From: Larkinella terrae
Lineage (GTDB): Bacteria > Bacteroidota > Bacteroidia > Cytophagales > Spirosomataceae
Length of the DNA stretch: 64,000 nt
Assembly (NCBI RefSeq): GCF_009668025.1
Contig: NZ_WJXZ01000001.1
Location: forward strand, 599,004-663,003
Direction of reading: 5' to 3'
Part shown: one piece after another, positions 8,055 through 16,512 of the stretch
Layout: each line of letters begins with the position of its first letter
How positions within the stretch are numbered: position 1 is the stretch's first letter
The notes under the pieces: generated by a model
What the model was told of the DNA's origin: nothing
Databases searched by the model: none
The model's input: the letters and a program-made list of their open reading frames with translations, nothing else
Position numbers and translations under genes: made by a program

Positions 8055-8203
8055 TAGGGAAAAACGCTGCTCAATGTTTGAGCGAGTTTGAGGACGGCCA
8101 GCTTGTTTTTGATGATCTTATCTTGCGAAGTCATCGTAACTTGATCTGCGAAAGGGTGAAACAAGTTTACGCCATTTCTCAGATTAAGTCTTGACCAGTA
8201 CAG

Positions 8204-8773
8204 TTAACGTACATTTTTTCTTATTCTACTTAATGAAGATTGAGTAACGCCTAAATACGAAGCCAAATAAGAAAGTGGAATGCGATTTATAAGTTTTGGG
8301 TATTTTTCCATAAACGCCAGATAGCGTGTAATCGCATCTTCTGAAACCAAAGGGCTTCTTCTTTCTATTTTTTGGATTAAAGATTTTTTTACGATTTTGT
8401 TCACAATACCTTCCCAACCCACAATTGTGTTCGCAATTTCTTCCCAACTGTATTTGGAAAATACAATGAGCTTACAATCCTCGATAGCTTGTACATAGCC
8501 TGCTGATGAAATTTCGTTATCAAAGCTATCCAAGTCCACAACAAAATTATTTTCCTCAATAAAATAATTGGTAATCTCCTCGCCTTTATTGTTGTAATAA
8601 CAAACCCGAATAATTCCATCTAAAATAAACCCAACTTGTTTTGCGATTTTGCCCGCTTCCGAAAAATAATCGTCTTTACGAAGCTTTAATTCTGTTGCTT
8701 TACTTGTAATAAATTCAATTTGCTGTTTATTCAAATTCCCGAACTGCAATATATAATTGATTAATGCTTCCAT
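8204..8773 (-). CDS. Crp/Fnr family transcriptional regulator
   Basis: A 189-residue regulator. The N-terminal ~120 residues form a cyclic-nucleotide-binding-type beta roll (LRKDDYFSEAGKIAKQVGFI, then DGIIRVCYYN and FVVDLDSF), and the C-terminus carries a Crp-type helix-turn-helix (IPLSYLASYLGVTQSSLSRI, residues ~166-185). It lacks Fnr-type cysteines. The gene is AT-rich with codon use unlike its neighbours and is separated by only 4 nt from the dehydrogenase upstream, so the pair looks like one transferred unit in which it may control the dehydrogenase. Confidence 0.88.
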   Translation of the reverse strand: MEALINYILQFGNLNKQQIEFITSKATELKLRKDDYFSEAGKIAKQVGFILDGIIRVCYYNNKGEEITNYFIEENNFVVDLDSFDNEISSAGYVQAIEDCKLIVFSKYSWEEIANTIVGWEGIVNKIVKKSLIQKIERRSPLVSEDAITRYLAFMEKYPKLINRIPLSYLASYLGVTQSSLSRIRKNVR

Positions 8774-8777
8774 AATT

Positions 8778-9590
8778 TTATTTCATTTGGCTCATTATCA
8801 ATTTGTCAAACACTTTATCAGATAGAAGTTTTCTCAAAAATAGCATGAGTTTAGCTCCGGAAGCACCGACATATCTTGTTTTGGGGTTATTTGCTTCAAT
8901 TCCTTCTTTGATGAGTTTTGCGATAACAATTGGGTCTGACGCATTTTTTGCAGTTTCCGCATACATTTTACTTACGCCTTTTGCCAAATGGGTATAGACC
9001 GTATTGCCCGAAACCCGGTTCAAATATTCAGTTCCAAGACCTGTCATTTCCGATTTTGTTCCGCCTGGCTCAATCACAATTACATCAATACCAAACGACT
9101 TAACTTCTTTACGAAGCGCATCGCTCAATCCTTCGATGGCGAATTTACTTGCGTGATACCATACGCCCATTGGCAATGTTACCTTACCACCAACTGATGA
9201 AATGTTTACAATTTTTCCGTAGTTGTTTTTTCTCATAACCGGCAACACTAATTGTATCAAACGAGCTACGGCGAAAACATTTACTTCCAACTGATATTTT
9301 GCGTCAGAGATTGGCATATCTTCTAAAGCTCCATAATAGCCCGAACCTGCATTGTTAATTAAAATATCAATGCTTCCTGCTTCTTTAATAATTTGATTAA
9401 CACAAGCAACAAGGCTCTCTTCTTTGCTAAGGTCCAGAGAAATTGGTTTTATGCCGTGTGTTTTTAAGTCCTGCATTTTCTCTATTCTACGTGCTGCACC
9501 GTAAACATTATAGCCGTTTTGAGCCAGATAAATTGCAGTTGCTTTTCCAATTCCTGCCGAAGCTCCCGTTACTAAAACCGTCTTTACCAT
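8778..9590 (-). CDS. Short-chain dehydrogenase/reductase (SDR), transferred
   Basis: A 270-residue classical SDR with the NAD(P)-binding motif TGASAGIGKA, the NNAG motif (LINNAGSGYYG), the catalytic Ser in NISSVGG and Y-x-x-x-K (YHASKFAIEGL). The basic residues AARR after the second strand suggest NADP use. The substrate is unknown. Like the Crp/Fnr gene after it, it is much more AT-rich than the flanking genes and contains almost none of the AAAACCG words common elsewhere, so recent acquisition is likely. Confidence 0.92.
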   Translation of the reverse strand: MVKTVLVTGASAGIGKATAIYLAQNGYNVYGAARRIEKMQDLKTHGIKPISLDLSKEESLVACVNQIIKEAGSIDILINNAGSGYYGALEDMPISDAKYQLEVNVFAVARLIQLVLPVMRKNNYGKIVNISSVGGKVTLPMGVWYHASKFAIEGLSDALRKEVKSFGIDVIVIEPGGTKSEMTGLGTEYLNRVSGNTVYTHLAKGVSKMYAETAKNASDPIVIAKLIKEGIEANNPKTRYVGASGAKLMLFLRKLLSDKVFDKLIMSQMK

Positions 9591-9780
9591 TTTATTATTT
9601 TTAAAATAACTTAATGGTGCAAAGCTGTTTCAATAACTGATAGAAGTATTTGTCATTTGGCAAAAAGTGAATTCTGTTGTAAATAAATCGTAATGGTTGC
9701 TTTTTAGGTGTCAGTTCCTTGCCTTGCAGGTAGCGGTTTTGGGCTTTGTGCCAAGCTGGGAATTTGGGGAACGCCAGCTT

Positions 9781-9815
9781 CAAATATAGAACTAAAGGCA
9801 AAATAGAATTACAAA
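9781..9815 (-). promoter_or_regulatory. Putative Bacteroidota promoter for the SDR-Crp pair
   Basis: On the minus strand a -7 box TATATTTG (complement of 9781-9788) matches TAnnTTTG exactly, and a TTTG (complement of 9812-9815) lies 23 nt upstream as a possible -33 element. It would start a transcript with a ~180-nt leader ahead of the SDR gene. The 346-bp stretch 9591-9936 contains no gene I can support. Confidence 0.55.
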
Positions 9816-9835
9816 TGTCCTGCCCATGACTGTCA

Positions 9836-9933
9836 GCCCTGCTTGCACAAAACCGCTGTTAGCGGCTGAGGGCAACACGTGAATTTCACCGCTGACAGGG
9901 GCTTCGACCGTAGCGACGGCCCGGCGCTGTCAG
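9836..9933. other. GC-rich hairpin region at the edge of the AT-rich insert
   Basis: The sequence changes abruptly here from AT-rich to native composition. It holds a small hairpin CCGCT-GTT-AGCGG (9853-9865; minus strand CGCTAAC followed by AGCGG) and a CTGACAG/CTGTCAG inverted pair (9892-9898 and 9927-9933) just after the rimK stop codon. The first resembles the core boxes of recombination sites, and the second may terminate rimK. No matching site was found at the other edge near 8200, so a cassette origin is only a suggestion. Confidence 0.35.
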
Positions 9934-9936
9934 GGT

Positions 9937-10839
9937 TTACACTCCCACCGTATCGTTTTCGTCCGTAGGAATTTTCTCTTCGATAAATTCAACAATCTGA
10001 CCGGCGATGTCGATGCCGGTCGTTTTTTCGATGCCTTCCAGCCCCGGCGAGGAGTTGACTTCCAGCACCAGCGGCCCGCGCTGGGATTGCAGCATGTCGA
10101 CACCCGCCACCCGCAAGCCGAGGGCTTTGGCGGCATTCACCGCCGTCCATTCTTCGTCAGACGACAGCACCACCGATTTGCCGCTGCCACCCCGGTGCAG
10201 GTTCGAGCGAAATTCGCCTTCTTTTCCCTGCCGCTTCATGGCACCCACCACCCTGCCGCCCACCACGAACGCCCGGATATCGGCCCCTTTGGCCTCGGCA
10301 ATGTACTCCTGGATCAGGACGTTGGCCTTCAAACCGTAAAAAGCTTCAATCGTTGACTTAGCAGTTTTGGCGGTTTCGGCCAGCACCACGCCCATTCCCT
10401 GCGTGCCTTCGAGCAGTTTGATCACCACCGGCGGCCCGCCCACCAGTTCAATCAGTTGATCGACATCTTTGGGATGTTTGGCAAATACGGTTTTGGGCAG
10501 CCCTACCCCCGCTTTCGACAGCACCTGCAAACTCCGCAGTTTATTCCGCGACCGGGTAATGGCCTGGGAACGAGCCGTCGTAAAGACTTTCATCATCTCA
10601 AACTGCCGAACCACCGCACAGCCGTAATCCGTCACGGAAGCCCCAATCCGAGGGACAATGGCGTCAATTTCTTCCAGCGGACGGCCTTTGTAAAGAACTT
10701 CCGGTTTGCCGCCTTCGATCATGACCTGACACCGCAAATGATCGATCACAACGGGTTCATGGCCATGCTGTCCGGCGGCTTCTACCAATCGCTGCGTCGA
10801 ATATAATTCGGGATTGGTCGACAAAATAGCAATACGCAT
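9937..10839 (-). CDS. rimK: RimK-type ATP-grasp alpha-L-glutamate ligase
   Basis: A 300-residue ATP-grasp enzyme of the RimK family, which adds glutamate residues to protein (ribosomal S6 in E. coli) or small-molecule C-termini. Typical features are [30 protein letters not shown] (ATP-binding lid), [18 protein letters not shown], the RSNLHRGG loop and the metal-binding end [15 protein letters not shown]. The length equals E. coli RimK. The next upstream gene on the same strand encodes a RimB-like retropepsin-type protein, a regular partner of RimK. No rpsF is nearby, so the real substrate here is not certain. Confidence 0.92.
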   Translation of the reverse strand: MRIAILSTNPELYSTQRLVEAAGQHGHEPVVIDHLRCQVMIEGGKPEVLYKGRPLEEIDAIVPRIGASVTDYGCAVVRQFEMMKVFTTARSQAITRSRNKLRSLQVLSKAGVGLPKTVFAKHPKDVDQLIELVGGPPVVIKLLEGTQGMGVVLAETAKTAKSTIEAFYGLKANVLIQEYIAEAKGADIRAFVVGGRVVGAMKRQGKEGEFRSNLHRGGSGKSVVLSSDEEWTAVNAAKALGLRVAGVDMLQSQRGPLVLEVNSSPGLEGIEKTTGIDIAGQIVEFIEEKIPTDENDTVGV

Positions 10840-10905
10840 ATCAATAAGGAAGAAAAGTCGTTTGTGTAGAATCAGGGAAGAACAAACCCGAACTTTTGAC
10901 CAACG

Positions 10906-11382
10906 TCAGGAAGTCGGGCTCTGTTGTTTCATTTGGTACGAAACGTTTTGCAGTGATACGTCAACAACAAATTTGTTGCGCAATAGTTTGCGACCTAACA
11001 ACACCGGGAAGCGCATCGTTCCGCGGTTTGCCAGCGAAAATTCGGCCCGAATCAGTCGTCCCATAATCAGCACGCGAGTCTGAATCACAAACCGCTTTTC
11101 GGATTGACCAAATGAATTTTTTACGGTTTTATACTGAAATAAATCGGTGACAAACTGTTTTTTCTTTCGACCTCGCGGCCCCATCAGCGTAAACCGCAGC
11201 CGGAAACTGTCGCCGTTGGGCACCAGCTTTACGTCGGTACAATGTAGGGCGGAGGTGTAGGCACCGGTATCGATTTTGGCTTCCACGTCGGTCCAGCCCA
11301 GATCCGGAAAATCGATCCGGTCCGAAAAACCGATCACCTGTTTAGGGCGTTCGGGCGAAACCGCTGGCGTCGGTGTTTTCAT
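10906..11382 (-). CDS. RimB/retropepsin-like ATP-dependent zinc protease family protein
   Basis: A 158-residue protein of the family that accompanies RimK. The retropepsin-like active-site motif is KIDTGAYTSAL (Asp at ~residue 38), followed by conserved LHC, and later FPVLLGRKLLRNKFVVD. In studied bacteria the partner (RimB) proteolytically processes RimK-modified tails, so this protein and rimK (66 nt downstream) form a plausible modification/removal pair. Its start overlaps the holB stop by 4 nt, which implies coupling to holB translation. Confidence 0.85.
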   Translation of the reverse strand: MKTPTPAVSPERPKQVIGFSDRIDFPDLGWTDVEAKIDTGAYTSALHCTDVKLVPNGDSFRLRFTLMGPRGRKKKQFVTDLFQYKTVKNSFGQSEKRFVIQTRVLIMGRLIRAEFSLANRGTMRFPVLLGRKLLRNKFVVDVSLQNVSYQMKQQSPTS

Positions 11383-12524
11383 TTCCCGTTGCGAATCAAG
11401 CTACTGAAGGTGAGCGACAAATCCATCATGACCATTTTGGCCCGGACGTTTCGTTCGATGTGAAAAACCGCTTCATTCAACTGGCCAACCATGCTTTCGA
11501 GGTGTTCGGGTTCGAGTACTTTGCCAAAATTTTCCACAAACGTACGTTCTTCATCGGGGAGTCGCAACAGTTCGTTGACGCCGTGTTTCCACAAAAACAG
11601 ATCCCGGCAGAGGCTCAGGCTGTAGTCGAGCAAGCCCCGTTGTTTTTCTTTCCCCAGGGCATCAAACTGATCGGCCTGTTTGACGAGCGCAATCAAATCC
11701 TGGCGGTAACAAAACCGCATCCACTCCGCAAACCAGCCGTGCCGGTCCGCGCCCGGTTCGCCCTCGGTTTTTTCGGGTTCTTCTTCCGCCATCCGAATGG
11801 CTTCCGACAGATTGCCGTCGGCCAGATACGCCAGCTGGCGGGCGAGTTTTTCGGGCACATTCAGGTGCTGGCGCAAATGCGTGGACACTTCCTCGTCCGT
11901 AAACGCCTGCACGGCCACGCGCTGGGTACGGGATAAAATCGTAATCAGCAGTTTATCCGCCTGATTGGTAACCAACAGAAAAAGCGTTCGGGCGGGCGGT
12001 TCTTCCAGCAATTTCAACAAGGCGTTGGCCGTAGCGGTGTGCAGGTTTTCGGCGCACCAGATCAGCACAATTTTGTATTCGCCCTCGTAGGCCTTCAGCG
12101 ACAGTTTGCCCACCAGCTCGCGGGCTTCCTCAACCGGAATATTTCCCTGTTTGATGCCAATGGCTGCCAGCCATTCGTCCAGAACACGGTACGGGTGCTG
12201 AGTAACAAACTTGCGCCAGTCGGCCATGAACGTTTCGCTGGTGACTTTGCTGCCCGCCACCGGAAAAACAACCGACAGATCCGGGTGGACCAGCCGGTTC
12301 ATTTTGGTGCAGGACGGGCAGCGACCGCAGGAATCGGCCAGCCCATCCGGACCTTCCTGCCGGTCTTCGCAGTTAATATAGGTCGCAAACGCCAGCGCCA
12401 GTGCCAGATTCGCGCTGCCCGGCGGACCGTCAAAGAGCTGGGCGTGGGCAAGGTGGTTGGTTTGCACGGCCCGCGTCAATGCCCGCTTCGTATCCTCGTG
12501 CCCGATGATTTCGCTGAATTGCAT
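11379..12524 (-). CDS. holB: DNA polymerase III subunit delta-prime
   Basis: A 381-residue clamp-loader subunit. The N-terminal AAA+ region starts FSEIIGHEDTKRALTRAV and has a degenerate P-loop (DGPPGSANLALA, no Lys-Ser/Thr), as expected of delta-prime, which does not hydrolyse ATP. The zinc-binding cysteines are present (CEDRQ... then CGRCPSC), as are HPDL and the sensor region LLKLLEEPPARTLFLLV. It acts in loading the sliding clamp at replication forks. The gene lies 8 nt downstream of the GlmU-like gene and overlaps the next gene by 4 nt, so it is the middle of a tight cluster. Confidence 0.94.
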   Translation of the reverse strand: MQFSEIIGHEDTKRALTRAVQTNHLAHAQLFDGPPGSANLALALAFATYINCEDRQEGPDGLADSCGRCPSCTKMNRLVHPDLSVVFPVAGSKVTSETFMADWRKFVTQHPYRVLDEWLAAIGIKQGNIPVEEARELVGKLSLKAYEGEYKIVLIWCAENLHTATANALLKLLEEPPARTLFLLVTNQADKLLITILSRTQRVAVQAFTDEEVSTHLRQHLNVPEKLARQLAYLADGNLSEAIRMAEEEPEKTEGEPGADRHGWFAEWMRFCYRQDLIALVKQADQFDALGKEKQRGLLDYSLSLCRDLFLWKHGVNELLRLPDEERTFVENFGKVLEPEHLESMVGQLNEAVFHIERNVRAKMVMMDLSLTFSSLIRNGK

Positions 12525-12532
12525 AGTTTCCG

Positions 12533-13747
12533 TTAGTTGCCCGCGTCTTCTCCTCCTTTACTGCGCCCGGCTTCGATCCGGTGCACTTCCCGCAAAACAG
12601 CTTCCTCTACTTCGTCGAAAACCAGTCCCCGGCGACCGATGGTTTCGCGGGCCACCTGCAGGGCTTTATCAAGCCGGTAATCCGTAAAGCCTTCAGCACC
12701 ACCACCCCACGAAAACGACGGAATGTATTTAGGCTGAAACCCGCCCCCAAACACGTTGACATTGACGCCCACCACCGTACCGGTGTTGAACATCGTGCTG
12801 ATACCCACTTTCGTGTAGTCACCCATCATCAGACCACAGAATAACCGCCCGGTATTTTCAAAACCGCCGGTGGCATAGCTGTATAAATTGACGTTGGTAT
12901 AATCGTTTTTCAGGTTGGAATTGTTGGTATTCGCGCCCAGGTTACACCATTCGCCGATCACCGAATTACCCAGAAAACCGTCGTGACCTTTATTACTGTA
13001 ACCGAAAAAAACCGTATTGCTGATTTCTCCTCCTACCTTCGTATAAGGCCCGATCGTGGTGTTGCTCCGCATTTTTCCGCCCCAGTTGACCGTCGCGTGG
13101 TCGCAGAGGGCAAACGGCCCGAGCAGCACCGAACCTTCCTGAATGAGTGCATTTTTACCAATGTAAATCGGGCCATTTTCGGCATTCAGAACGGCCGCCC
13201 GAATCACCGCTCCCTCTTCCACAAAGATGTTTTCGGGAGCGTAACAGCGCGTGTGCGGATCGGTGATGGGCTGCGAACTGCGGCCCGCCGTCAGAAACTC
13301 AAAATCCGCCCGAATCTGATCGGCATTGCTGGCGTAAATATCCGGCAGGCTTTTAATGATCGTCAACGGCTCTTCGAAAACCCGTACCGAAACCGCATCG
13401 CCGATCAAAGGAACGGATTCCAGCGGTTTCTCGGAGCGAAATGCCAGCAACAGTCCGTCGGGCGTTACCAGTGCACCGTCCGGCGGCAAACCATTCAGAG
13501 CGTCAATCAGGGCATTTGTGGGGCAAACTGCGCCGTTTACGAAAAAACTGTCGTGAATTGGTTGAACGGCATATTTTATTTGCAGGTACAACTCCGTCAG
13601 AAACGAAGGCGTTGTTTTAAGTCGGTTGACCCATTTTTCCGTAATGGTCCAGATACCAATCCGTATTTCGCTCACTGGCCGGGTAAAGGTGAAGGGCAAT
13701 AAAGCCGTGCGGATGGTCGGATCGTCAAATAATATCAGGTTGTACAT
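12533..13747 (-). CDS. GlmU-like putative sugar nucleotidyltransferase
   Basis: A 404-residue protein of the Bacteroidota GlmU-like family. It starts MYNLILFDD and has the typical LLPFTFTRPVSEIRIGI and KWVNRL region in place of a classical nucleotidyltransferase signature. Residues ~190-380 form a left-handed beta helix of hexapeptide repeats (IYIGKNALIQEGSVLLG, NTTIGPYTKVGGEISN, VIGEWCNLGANTNNSN). It probably handles UDP-sugar precursors, but the exact reaction is not established. The ATG at 13747 starts the cluster with holB and the rimK pair. Confidence 0.88.
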   Translation of the reverse strand: MYNLILFDDPTIRTALLPFTFTRPVSEIRIGIWTITEKWVNRLKTTPSFLTELYLQIKYAVQPIHDSFFVNGAVCPTNALIDALNGLPPDGALVTPDGLLLAFRSEKPLESVPLIGDAVSVRVFEEPLTIIKSLPDIYASNADQIRADFEFLTAGRSSQPITDPHTRCYAPENIFVEEGAVIRAAVLNAENGPIYIGKNALIQEGSVLLGPFALCDHATVNWGGKMRSNTTIGPYTKVGGEISNTVFFGYSNKGHDGFLGNSVIGEWCNLGANTNNSNLKNDYTNVNLYSYATGGFENTGRLFCGLMMGDYTKVGISTMFNTGTVVGVNVNVFGGGFQPKYIPSFSWGGGAEGFTDYRLDKALQVARETIGRRGLVFDEVEEAVLREVHRIEAGRSKGGEDAGN

Positions 13748-13852
13748 AAACTATTCAACAGTCTGATTGCAAATATCCGAGTTTAATCGGGAAAACCGAC
13801 AGACGGTTTTTTTATCAACCGGCATAATTTTTTTGGTGTACCTTTTAAACCA

Positions 13853-13887
13853 TTGTACCGTCTAAATGGTCACTGTACTTAGATTTG
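13853..13887 (+). promoter_or_regulatory. Putative promoter of the small lipoprotein gene
   Basis: A -7 box TAGATTTG (13880-13887) matches TAnnTTTG, with a TTG at 13853-13855 about 24 nt upstream. The spacing is slightly long, so the -33 assignment is weak. Confidence 0.45.
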
Positions 13888-13911
13888 CATATTCCACCCA
13901 TACCACCACGA

Positions 13912-14460
13912 ATGAAAAATATTTTATTTGTGTCCTTGATTGGACTTTTACTCAACTGCGACAACAAAAAGATTGGCATTCCTAAGCTGCCTGGCTGTGG
14001 CAATTTCATGGCTTTGAAGAACAAGCAGGAATGGTCGGCGGCTTCAACGGCCACGTTTTACAATCGGGACAGCATCAACGTCATGGTGGAAGAATGCGGC
14101 ACGTTCCACACCAACGGCGAAGTACAATGGCTCAGTATCAATCAATTACCCGCTAAACCCGGTACTTATTCCCTGCAACCCACCCGCTGGGATGCGATTA
14201 GCGGCACGCCCCTTTCGGCCTGGGTCTATACGCGCGTCGGCGACAATACTACCGGCGATCGCTACAATCTGTATACATCGAAAACGGAAAAAAATGAAGT
14301 GACGATCGATGCCTACAACCCCACCAGCCGCGAAGTGGAAGGACATTTGAACGCTACGTTCGTCATCGACCCGGACAGTGATTCGCCCGGTCGCTCCCGA
14401 CCCGACACCATCCGGATTCAGGATGCGATTTTTTCGGTGGTGATCAATGGCGCAATTTAA
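13912..14460 (+). CDS. Putative lipoprotein of unknown function
   Basis: A 182-residue protein starting at the ATG at 13912. Its signal peptide ends in a lipobox-like sequence (LIGLLLNC), so Cys17 is probably lipidated. The mature part starts with DNKKIGIPKLPGCGNFMALK and is beta-rich (VDGNTTGDRY-like and DAYNPTSREVEGHLNATFVI segments), with a second Cys pair that could form a disulphide. The EVEGHLNATFVIDPDSD pattern recalls Bacteroidota lipoproteins of unknown role. The reading upstream to 13885 would remove the lipobox spacing and is rejected. Confidence 0.7.
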   Translation: MKNILFVSLIGLLLNCDNKKIGIPKLPGCGNFMALKNKQEWSAASTATFYNRDSINVMVEECGTFHTNGEVQWLSINQLPAKPGTYSLQPTRWDAISGTPLSAWVYTRVGDNTTGDRYNLYTSKTEKNEVTIDAYNPTSREVEGHLNATFVIDPDSDSPGRSRPDTIRIQDAIFSVVINGAI

Positions 14461-14523
14461 TCGGTTTTTTGGCGGCCTTATCGGTTTTGGTTGTAGCTTT
14501 GGGCAACCGATTTCTTCCTTTTT

Positions 14524-15276
14524 ATGCGCCGTTACGGACTGATTGGGTATCCGCTTACCCACTCGTTTTCCCAGAAATATTTCACTGAAAAGTTTGAGAA
14601 AGAAGGCATTCCCGACAGTCGGTACGATTTGTTCGAGCTGCCCGACCCAACGGCTTTTCCGCAATTGATCGCTTCGATTCCCGATCTGGTTGGTCTGAAC
14701 GTCACCATTCCGCATAAACAGGCCATTATTCCTTATCTGGATGAACTCGATCCGGCTTCGGCCGGGCGCATTGGCGCGGTGAATACGATCCGGATTTTGC
14801 CGGATGGCCGGAAAATTGGCTACAACACTGATTATTACGGTTTTCGTTTGTCGCTGGAAGAGTGGTTCAACTCCCTCGAAATTGTTCCGGAAACGATTCA
14901 GGCACTGGTGCTTGGCAACGGCGGAGCCGCCAAAGCCGTCACAACGGCCCTCACCGATCTGCACATTCGCTACCGGCTGATTTCCCGCCAGCAAAGCGCG
15001 GACGCTCTGGCCTACGAAGCCATCAGTCCGGAAATTCTGGAAGAATACCGCCTGATTGTCAACACCTCACCCGTCGGAACGTATCCGAACACCGAAGCCA
15101 GTCCGGCCATTCCGTACGGCATGCTGACCCACCGGCATCTGTTGTATGACCTGGTTTACAACCCGGCCGAAACCCGGTTTTTGCAGCAGGGCCGAGAACA
15201 CGGAGCCACCACGCACAACGGGTTGCCGATGCTGCACCTGCAAGCCGAAAAAGCCTGGGAAATCTGGAATCTATAG
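14524..15276 (+). CDS. aroE: Shikimate dehydrogenase
   Basis: This 250-residue enzyme reduces 3-dehydroshikimate to shikimate with NADPH in aromatic amino acid synthesis. The shikimate-binding start GYPLTHSFSQKYF, the catalytic Lys in NVTIPHKQ (~residue 65), the catalytic Asp in NTDYYGF (~101) and the NADP-binding GNGGAAKA (~128) are all visible. It is slightly shorter than E. coli AroE, as usual in Bacteroidota. nagA starts 7 nt after its stop, so the two are likely co-transcribed. Confidence 0.95.
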   Translation: MRRYGLIGYPLTHSFSQKYFTEKFEKEGIPDSRYDLFELPDPTAFPQLIASIPDLVGLNVTIPHKQAIIPYLDELDPASAGRIGAVNTIRILPDGRKIGYNTDYYGFRLSLEEWFNSLEIVPETIQALVLGNGGAAKAVTTALTDLHIRYRLISRQQSADALAYEAISPEILEEYRLIVNTSPVGTYPNTEASPAIPYGMLTHRHLLYDLVYNPAETRFLQQGREHGATTHNGLPMLHLQAEKAWEIWNL

Positions 15277-15283
15277 GAAAATC

Positions 15284-16441
15284 ATGCAGGAATTTACACT
15301 CCGGAACGCGACGGTTTTTACCGGAACCGACGTTTTGACACACACATCGGTTCGGGTGTCGAACGGCCTGATTCAGGAAATTTCGTCGGGTGAATTAACT
15401 GGTTCTGAACCAATTGACTTGCAGGAACAGTGGCTGGTTCCCGGTTTTGTCGATCTACAGGTTTATGGCGGTTCCGATTTTTTCCTGAATGAACTACCAA
15501 CCGCCGAAACGGTCGCCCATATTTACCAGACGCATCTGAAAAACGGGACGACATCGGTTTTGCCGACGCTCTATTCTACCTCGCTGGAGGTCATGCTGAA
15601 GGCTATTGCGGCCGTTCGCGCGGTTCGGCAAACGAATCCGAACGGCGTGCTGGGCCTGCACGTGGAAGGGCCGTACGTCAACGCGATCAAGCGGGGCGTT
15701 CACAGTCTTCAATACGTTCGGCTGCCTGTCGACGCGGAACTGGACATCCTGTTTGAAGCAGGCCACGATGTGATCCGGATTTTGACCATTGCTCCCGAAA
15801 TTTTCAGTCCGGAGCAACTGGCGCGGTTGATTGACCGCACGGCGAACACCTCGACGCAGCTTTCGCTGGGGCACAGCAATGCGACGTATCAGGAAGCCAC
15901 GGCAGCGTTTGCGAACGGCATTACGCTGGGAACGCATCTCTACAACGCCATGCGTCCGTTCGAAAGCCGCGAACCGGGCGTGGTTGGGGCGATTTTTGAC
16001 CATCCGGCGGTGCGGGCCAGCATTGTTGTCGACGGTTTTCACTGCGACTGGGCCGCGATCCGACTGGCCAAACGCGTGCTGGGCGAACGGTTGTTTCTGA
16101 TTTCGGACGCTATTTTTGCCAACCCGCCCCAGCCGACCTACGCGTTTGAGGATTTTACGCTGCAGTACGAAAACGGGCGGTATACGAATCACGAAGGGAA
16201 GCTGGCCGGTTCGTCCATTACGTTGCTGAATGCCGTTCAGAATTCCATCCACCACGTTGGACTGGATGCCGCCGAGGCTTTTCGCATGGCGTCGACGGTT
16301 CCGGCCGAAATCATCGGTCTGGGCGATTCACTGGGAAAAATTCAGCCCGGTTTTGTCGCGAATCTGGTGGTTTTGAATCAGGATCTGGCGGTTTCCCGGG
16401 TGTTGGTAAGCGGTCAATTCCAGCCCTCCGTTTCGACCTGA
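15284..16441 (+). CDS. nagA: N-acetylglucosamine-6-phosphate deacetylase
   Basis: A 385-residue amidohydrolase that deacetylates GlcNAc-6-phosphate to glucosamine-6-phosphate. The core is complete: PGFVDLQVYGG, HVEGPYVN with the metal-binding Glu, LGHSNATYQEA and THLYNAMRPF with metal-binding His residues, VDGFHCDW, and the catalytic Asp in LISDAIF. I set the start at the ATG at 15284, 7 nt after aroE; a longer frame would run inside aroE. It supports recycling of cell-wall or chitin-derived amino sugars. Confidence 0.95.
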   Translation: MQEFTLRNATVFTGTDVLTHTSVRVSNGLIQEISSGELTGSEPIDLQEQWLVPGFVDLQVYGGSDFFLNELPTAETVAHIYQTHLKNGTTSVLPTLYSTSLEVMLKAIAAVRAVRQTNPNGVLGLHVEGPYVNAIKRGVHSLQYVRLPVDAELDILFEAGHDVIRILTIAPEIFSPEQLARLIDRTANTSTQLSLGHSNATYQEATAAFANGITLGTHLYNAMRPFESREPGVVGAIFDHPAVRASIVVDGFHCDWAAIRLAKRVLGERLFLISDAIFANPPQPTYAFEDFTLQYENGRYTNHEGKLAGSSITLLNAVQNSIHHVGLDAAEAFRMASTVPAEIIGLGDSLGKIQPGFVANLVVLNQDLAVSRVLVSGQFQPSVST

Positions 16442-16512
16442 ACACCCGGTTTTAAAACAACTAGTTCATCACTTACTGATAAACCGGTTTTTTGCGCTGT
16501 CTGATGCGAGAT

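Noticed and set aside
9601..9801. Minus-strand reading frame of 66 codons between rimK and the SDR gene
   Set aside because: It overlaps the likely promoter, has no recognisable domain or plausible start context, and looks like chance openness in an AT-rich stretch.
9836..9933. Integron attC site at the edge of the AT-rich unit
   Set aside because: Only one small CGCTAAC-type hairpin is present, no second matching site or integrase is visible, so it is reported only as an edge feature.
14146..14994. 282-codon frame antisense to the lipoprotein and aroE
   Set aside because: aroE motifs are intact on the plus strand; the antisense frame is compositional.
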